A stretch of 15,014 bases of DNA from Bacteroidota bacterium (GTDB lineage: Bacteria > Bacteroidota > Bacteroidia > Sphingobacteriales > Sphingobacteriaceae), in NCBI GenBank assembly GCA_013288465.1, contig JABDBT010000059.1, positions 1-15,014 on the forward strand, given 5' to 3'. The notes under the pieces were generated by a model that saw nothing but the letters and a program-made list of their open reading frames with translations, made no database searches and was not told the DNA's origin. Both the position numbers and the translations under genes were made by a program. This document shows, in pieces, positions 13,006 to 15,014 of this stretch; positions within the stretch are counted from its first letter, which is position 1, and each line of letters begins with the position of its first letter.

Positions 13006-14313
13006 TCAAATCCTTTTTATATCAGCCCCCAACGCTTTAAGCCTTGCGTCGATATGCTGATAACCACGCTCAATTTGTTCAATATTATAGATGGTTGATT
13101 TGCCTTGCGCTGATAGCGCGGCAATTAATAAAGATACCCCGGCACGTATATCGGGCGAGGTCATGGAAATTCCGCGCAGCTGTACTTGCTTGTCGAGACC
13201 GATAACGGTGGCGCGGTGAGGATCGCATAAAATGATCTGGGCGCCCATATCCAGCAACTTATCTACAAAAAACAAGCGGCTTTCAAACATCTTCTGGTGA
13301 ATTAACACAGCGCCTTTGGCTTGTATGGCAACTACCAGTACAATGCTCAGCAGGTCGGGCGTAAAGCCGGGCCAGGGGGCATCGGCAATGGTCATGATCG
13401 AGCCGTCAATAAATGTTTCAATTTCGTAATGCTCCTGTGCGGGGATATAGATATCATCGCCGCGCAGTTCCAGTTTTATGCCCAAACGTTTAAATACATC
13501 AGGTATCATCCCCAACTCTTTGTATTTAACATCCTTAATAGTGATCTCTGAGCCGGTCATAGCGGCCAGGCCGATGAACGAGCCGATCTCGATCATATCG
13601 GGCAGCAAACGGTGGTCTGTTCCGCCTAATTGGGTAACACCTTCAATAGTTAATAAATTAGAACCAATACCGCTAATTTTTGCACCCATGCGGTTAAGCA
13701 TTTTGCATAGCTGCTGTAAATAGGGCTCGCAGGCAGCGTTATATATAGTGGTAACCCCTTTGGCTAAAACGGCGGCCATTACAATGTTTGCCGTACCGGT
13801 TACTGAAGCTTCGTCCAATAAAATATAAGTGCCTTGTAAATTAGAGGCGTCAACATTAAAAAAGCCGTTGGTAGGGTTATAGTCAAACCTTGCGCCTAAT
13901 TTTTCGAAACCTAAAAAGTGTGTATCTAACCTGCGGCGGCCAATTTTGTCGCCACCGGGTTTTGGTATTGATGCCTTGCCAAAACGAGCTAACAACGGCC
14001 CGACTATCATTATCGAACCGCGTAAACCGCCGCCCTTGGCTTTAAAAGCATCCGATTCGAAAAAGTTTTGGTCGATGTTTTTAGCTTCAAAGCTGTAGGT
14101 ATCTTCGCCCAGGCGCTCAACAATAACGCCCATGTCACCCAATAGCTCTATCAGCTTATTCACATCCTTAATATCGGGGATGTTGCTGATGGTTACTTTT
14201 TCGCCGGTTAAAAGTACCGCCGATATAACTTGTAAGGCTTCGTTTTTTGCACCCTGGGGAGTTATTTCACCTTTAAGAGGTTTGCCCCCAATTATTTCAA
14301 AAGCGTTGTTCAT
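13006..14313 (-). CDS. murA: UDP-N-acetylglucosamine 1-carboxyvinyltransferase (MurA)
   Basis: MurA catalyses the first committed step of peptidoglycan synthesis, moving enolpyruvate from PEP to UDP-GlcNAc in the cytoplasm. The protein is 435 residues, the normal family length, with two similar inside-out alpha/beta domains. GAKNEAL (21-27) has the conserved substrate-binding Lys23, equivalent to E. coli Lys22. The catalytic loop reads PKPGGDKIG (117-125). Its Asp122 stands where E. coli has Cys115, the residue alkylated by fosfomycin. RRRLDTH follows, as expected. Late segments WPGFTPDLLS and GYQHIDARLKALGA are typical of the family. Start ATG is at 14313, directly after a 7-nt word array. 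DUF4290 lies upstream on the same strand, a pairing I recall from other Bacteroidetes. A hairpin lies just beyond the stop. Confidence 0.95.
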   Translation of the reverse strand: MNNAFEIIGGKPLKGEITPQGAKNEALQVISAVLLTGEKVTISNIPDIKDVNKLIELLGDMGVIVERLGEDTYSFEAKNIDQNFFESDAFKAKGGGLRGSIMIVGPLLARFGKASIPKPGGDKIGRRRLDTHFLGFEKLGARFDYNPTNGFFNVDASNLQGTYILLDEASVTGTANIVMAAVLAKGVTTIYNAACEPYLQQLCKMLNRMGAKISGIGSNLLTIEGVTQLGGTDHRLLPDMIEIGSFIGLAAMTGSEITIKDVKYKELGMIPDVFKRLGIKLELRGDDIYIPAQEHYEIETFIDGSIMTIADAPWPGFTPDLLSIVLVVAIQAKGAVLIHQKMFESRLFFVDKLLDMGAQIILCDPHRATVIGLDKQVQLRGISMTSPDIRAGVSLLIAALSAQGKSTIYNIEQIERGYQHIDARLKALGADIKRI

Positions 14314-14319
14314 AGATCA

Positions 14320-14347
14320 GTTCATGGTTAATGGTTCATAGTTCATG
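14320..14347. repeat. Degenerate 7-nt tandem word array in the murA leader
   Basis: Four heptamers stand in register: GTTCATG, GTTAATG, GTTCATA, GTTCATG. On the murA strand they read as repeats of CATGAAC, ending six bases before the ATG. The array would be part of any murA leader RNA. Confidence 0.65.
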
Positions 14348-14442
14348 GGTAAATCATGTGCTATAGGTGCAAAGATTATAAATATATTGATTACTCATAC
14401 CATCCAAGACAAACACATTAAAAATATAAAACTCTTCCTCAG

Positions 14443-14598
14443 CCCTCTTTGCGCGAAGCGAAGAGAGCGACGACCAGCGTAGCGTGTTCGGGGTGAGTCT
14501 TCGCCGAAATGCATTGGCGGTAACGCCGCCCGGCGAGGACTCACCCGGTCATCGCTAAGTCGCTCGACCTACCCTCTCTACGCTGCGCGTAAAGAGGG
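14443..14598. repeat. Structured inverted-pair repeat, copy 2 (head-in arrangement)
   Basis: Here the same unit as at 2682-2870 occurs as an inverted pair in the opposite order. The hairpin ends lie outside (CCCTCTTT at 14443-14450 against AAAGAGGG at 14591-14598) and the GGTGAGTC / GACTCACC heads lie inside (around 14491-14507 and 14531-14546). The right unit has a hairpin CCCTCTCTACGC / GCGTAAAGAGGG with one mismatch. The left unit has a CTCTTTGC / GCGAAGAG hairpin. The unit's GCTACGCT-like middle segment is also present. The element occupies the 312-base gap between the DUF4290 stop and the murA start, which otherwise holds only the 7-nt array and AT-rich sequence. Confidence 0.8.
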
Positions 14599-14625
14599 TA
14601 AAAAACGAGATCGACTATGAGCCAA

Positions 14626-15014
14626 TTAATATTTCTTAGCGCCGCCGGTGTTACGGTTACGGTTGTTTTGATTGTTGTTATTGCGTGGGTTATTGTTATT
14701 ATTAGTGCGCCCGCCGCCACCACCGCGATTGTTTTGATTATTATTGGTACGTCCGCCGCGGTTATTATTATTGGTTTGCGGGGCGGCACGGTACTCAACC
14801 CGGTTAAGGTTAATGTTTTCTTCAATTTTTAACTCACCACCCGAAAGCGCTACCAGGTCGGATAGTATCAGATCATCCGAAACTGAGTCTTTGTTCCATT
14901 GTACATAAGCCATTTTCATGAAATTGGCTATGGCTTGTACCATGTGCTTTTTACGCTCAGGCTCTTCTATGCTTTTAGCTTTTTCTATCATCATCTCGAT
15001 AGTTTTGCCATAAT
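14626..15014 (-). CDS. DUF4290 domain-containing protein, 5' end beyond the window
   Basis: The frame enters from the right edge with YGKTIE before the Met at 14994, so that Met is internal and the true start lies outside. The segment TIEMMIEKAK...MVQAIANFMKMAYVQWNKDSVSDDLILSDLVALSGG matches the C-terminal part of DUF4290, a conserved Bacteroidetes protein of unknown function that in full is about 200 residues. Counting from the Met at 14994, residues 75-122 form a disordered tail made almost only of Asn, Arg, Gly and Gln, with RGG-type clusters at 79-81 and 90-95, ending AKKY. Such tails often bind RNA or drive condensation, but that is inference only. The gene lies upstream of murA on the same strand; the two are separated by the repeat element at 14443-14598. 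Confidence 0.85.
   Translation of the reverse strand, partial: YGKTIEMMIEKAKSIEEPERKKHMVQAIANFMKMAYVQWNKDSVSDDLILSDLVALSGGELKIEENINLNRVEYRAAPQTNNNNRGGRTNNNQNNRGGGGGRTNNNNNPRNNNNQNNRNRNTGGAKKY

Noticed and set aside
13321..13723. Plus-strand frames inside murA
   Set aside because: They are shadows of the well-supported murA gene and show no family resemblance.
14617..14832. Plus-strand hydrophobic Val/Ile-rich frame
   Set aside because: It is the antisense of the Asn-rich tail of DUF4290. Antisense AAC/AAT codons read as Val and Ile, which gives a false membrane-like composition.

Overview
The window reads as a chromosomal segment of a Bacteroidetes bacterium, most likely family Sphingobacteriaceae (Mucilaginibacter- or Pedobacter-like). 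This rests on a SusC/RagA-type outer membrane protein, a Bacteroidetes-type trigger factor, a DUF4290 protein next to murA, TAnnTTTG-like -7 promoter boxes, and weak or absent Shine-Dalgarno sequences. The genus is inferred from protein resemblance only.

Layout. Bases 64-1672 hold two gene fragments meeting tail to tail: the first ~390 codons of a susC-like gene on the plus strand, and the first ~148 codons of a HipA-like kinase gene on the minus strand. Both lose their 3' halves at the same point near base 1230. This is the footprint of an inversion, deletion or assembly join. Two minus-strand genes follow: a membrane-anchored GH25 lysozyme (1750-2625) and an AEC-family permease (2889-3794). 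From 4142 to 10339 there is a plus-strand run of housekeeping genes: tig, clpP, clpX, an AMP nucleosidase and a PLP/CBS-domain cysteine-synthesis enzyme. After it comes a GIY-YIG nuclease gene broken by an in-frame TAG. The rest is minus-strand: a small DUF486 membrane protein, a GT39-type membrane glycosyltransferase, murA, and a 5'-truncated DUF4290 gene running off the right end.

How the genes work together. tig-clpP-clpX is a protein quality-control cluster (nascent-chain chaperone, then protease and unfoldase), with each gene having its own promoter-like box. The lysozyme, murA and possibly the GT39 enzyme belong to the cell envelope. MurA carries Asp at the position where the catalytic Cys normally sits, which predicts fosfomycin insensitivity.

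No phage, CRISPR, rRNA, tRNA or insertion sequence was seen, and no complete unknown multi-gene system. The most unusual content is intergenic: (1) four copies of a ~65-75 bp structured unit arranged as two inverted pairs, one pair head-out and the other head-in, whose hairpin tips differ in sequence but keep their pairing; (2) five intergenic arrays of short degenerate tandem words with a locus-specific period of 7, 8, 9, 14 or about 16 nt, three of them with inverted partners; (3) several smaller palindromes that look like dispersed repeat families.
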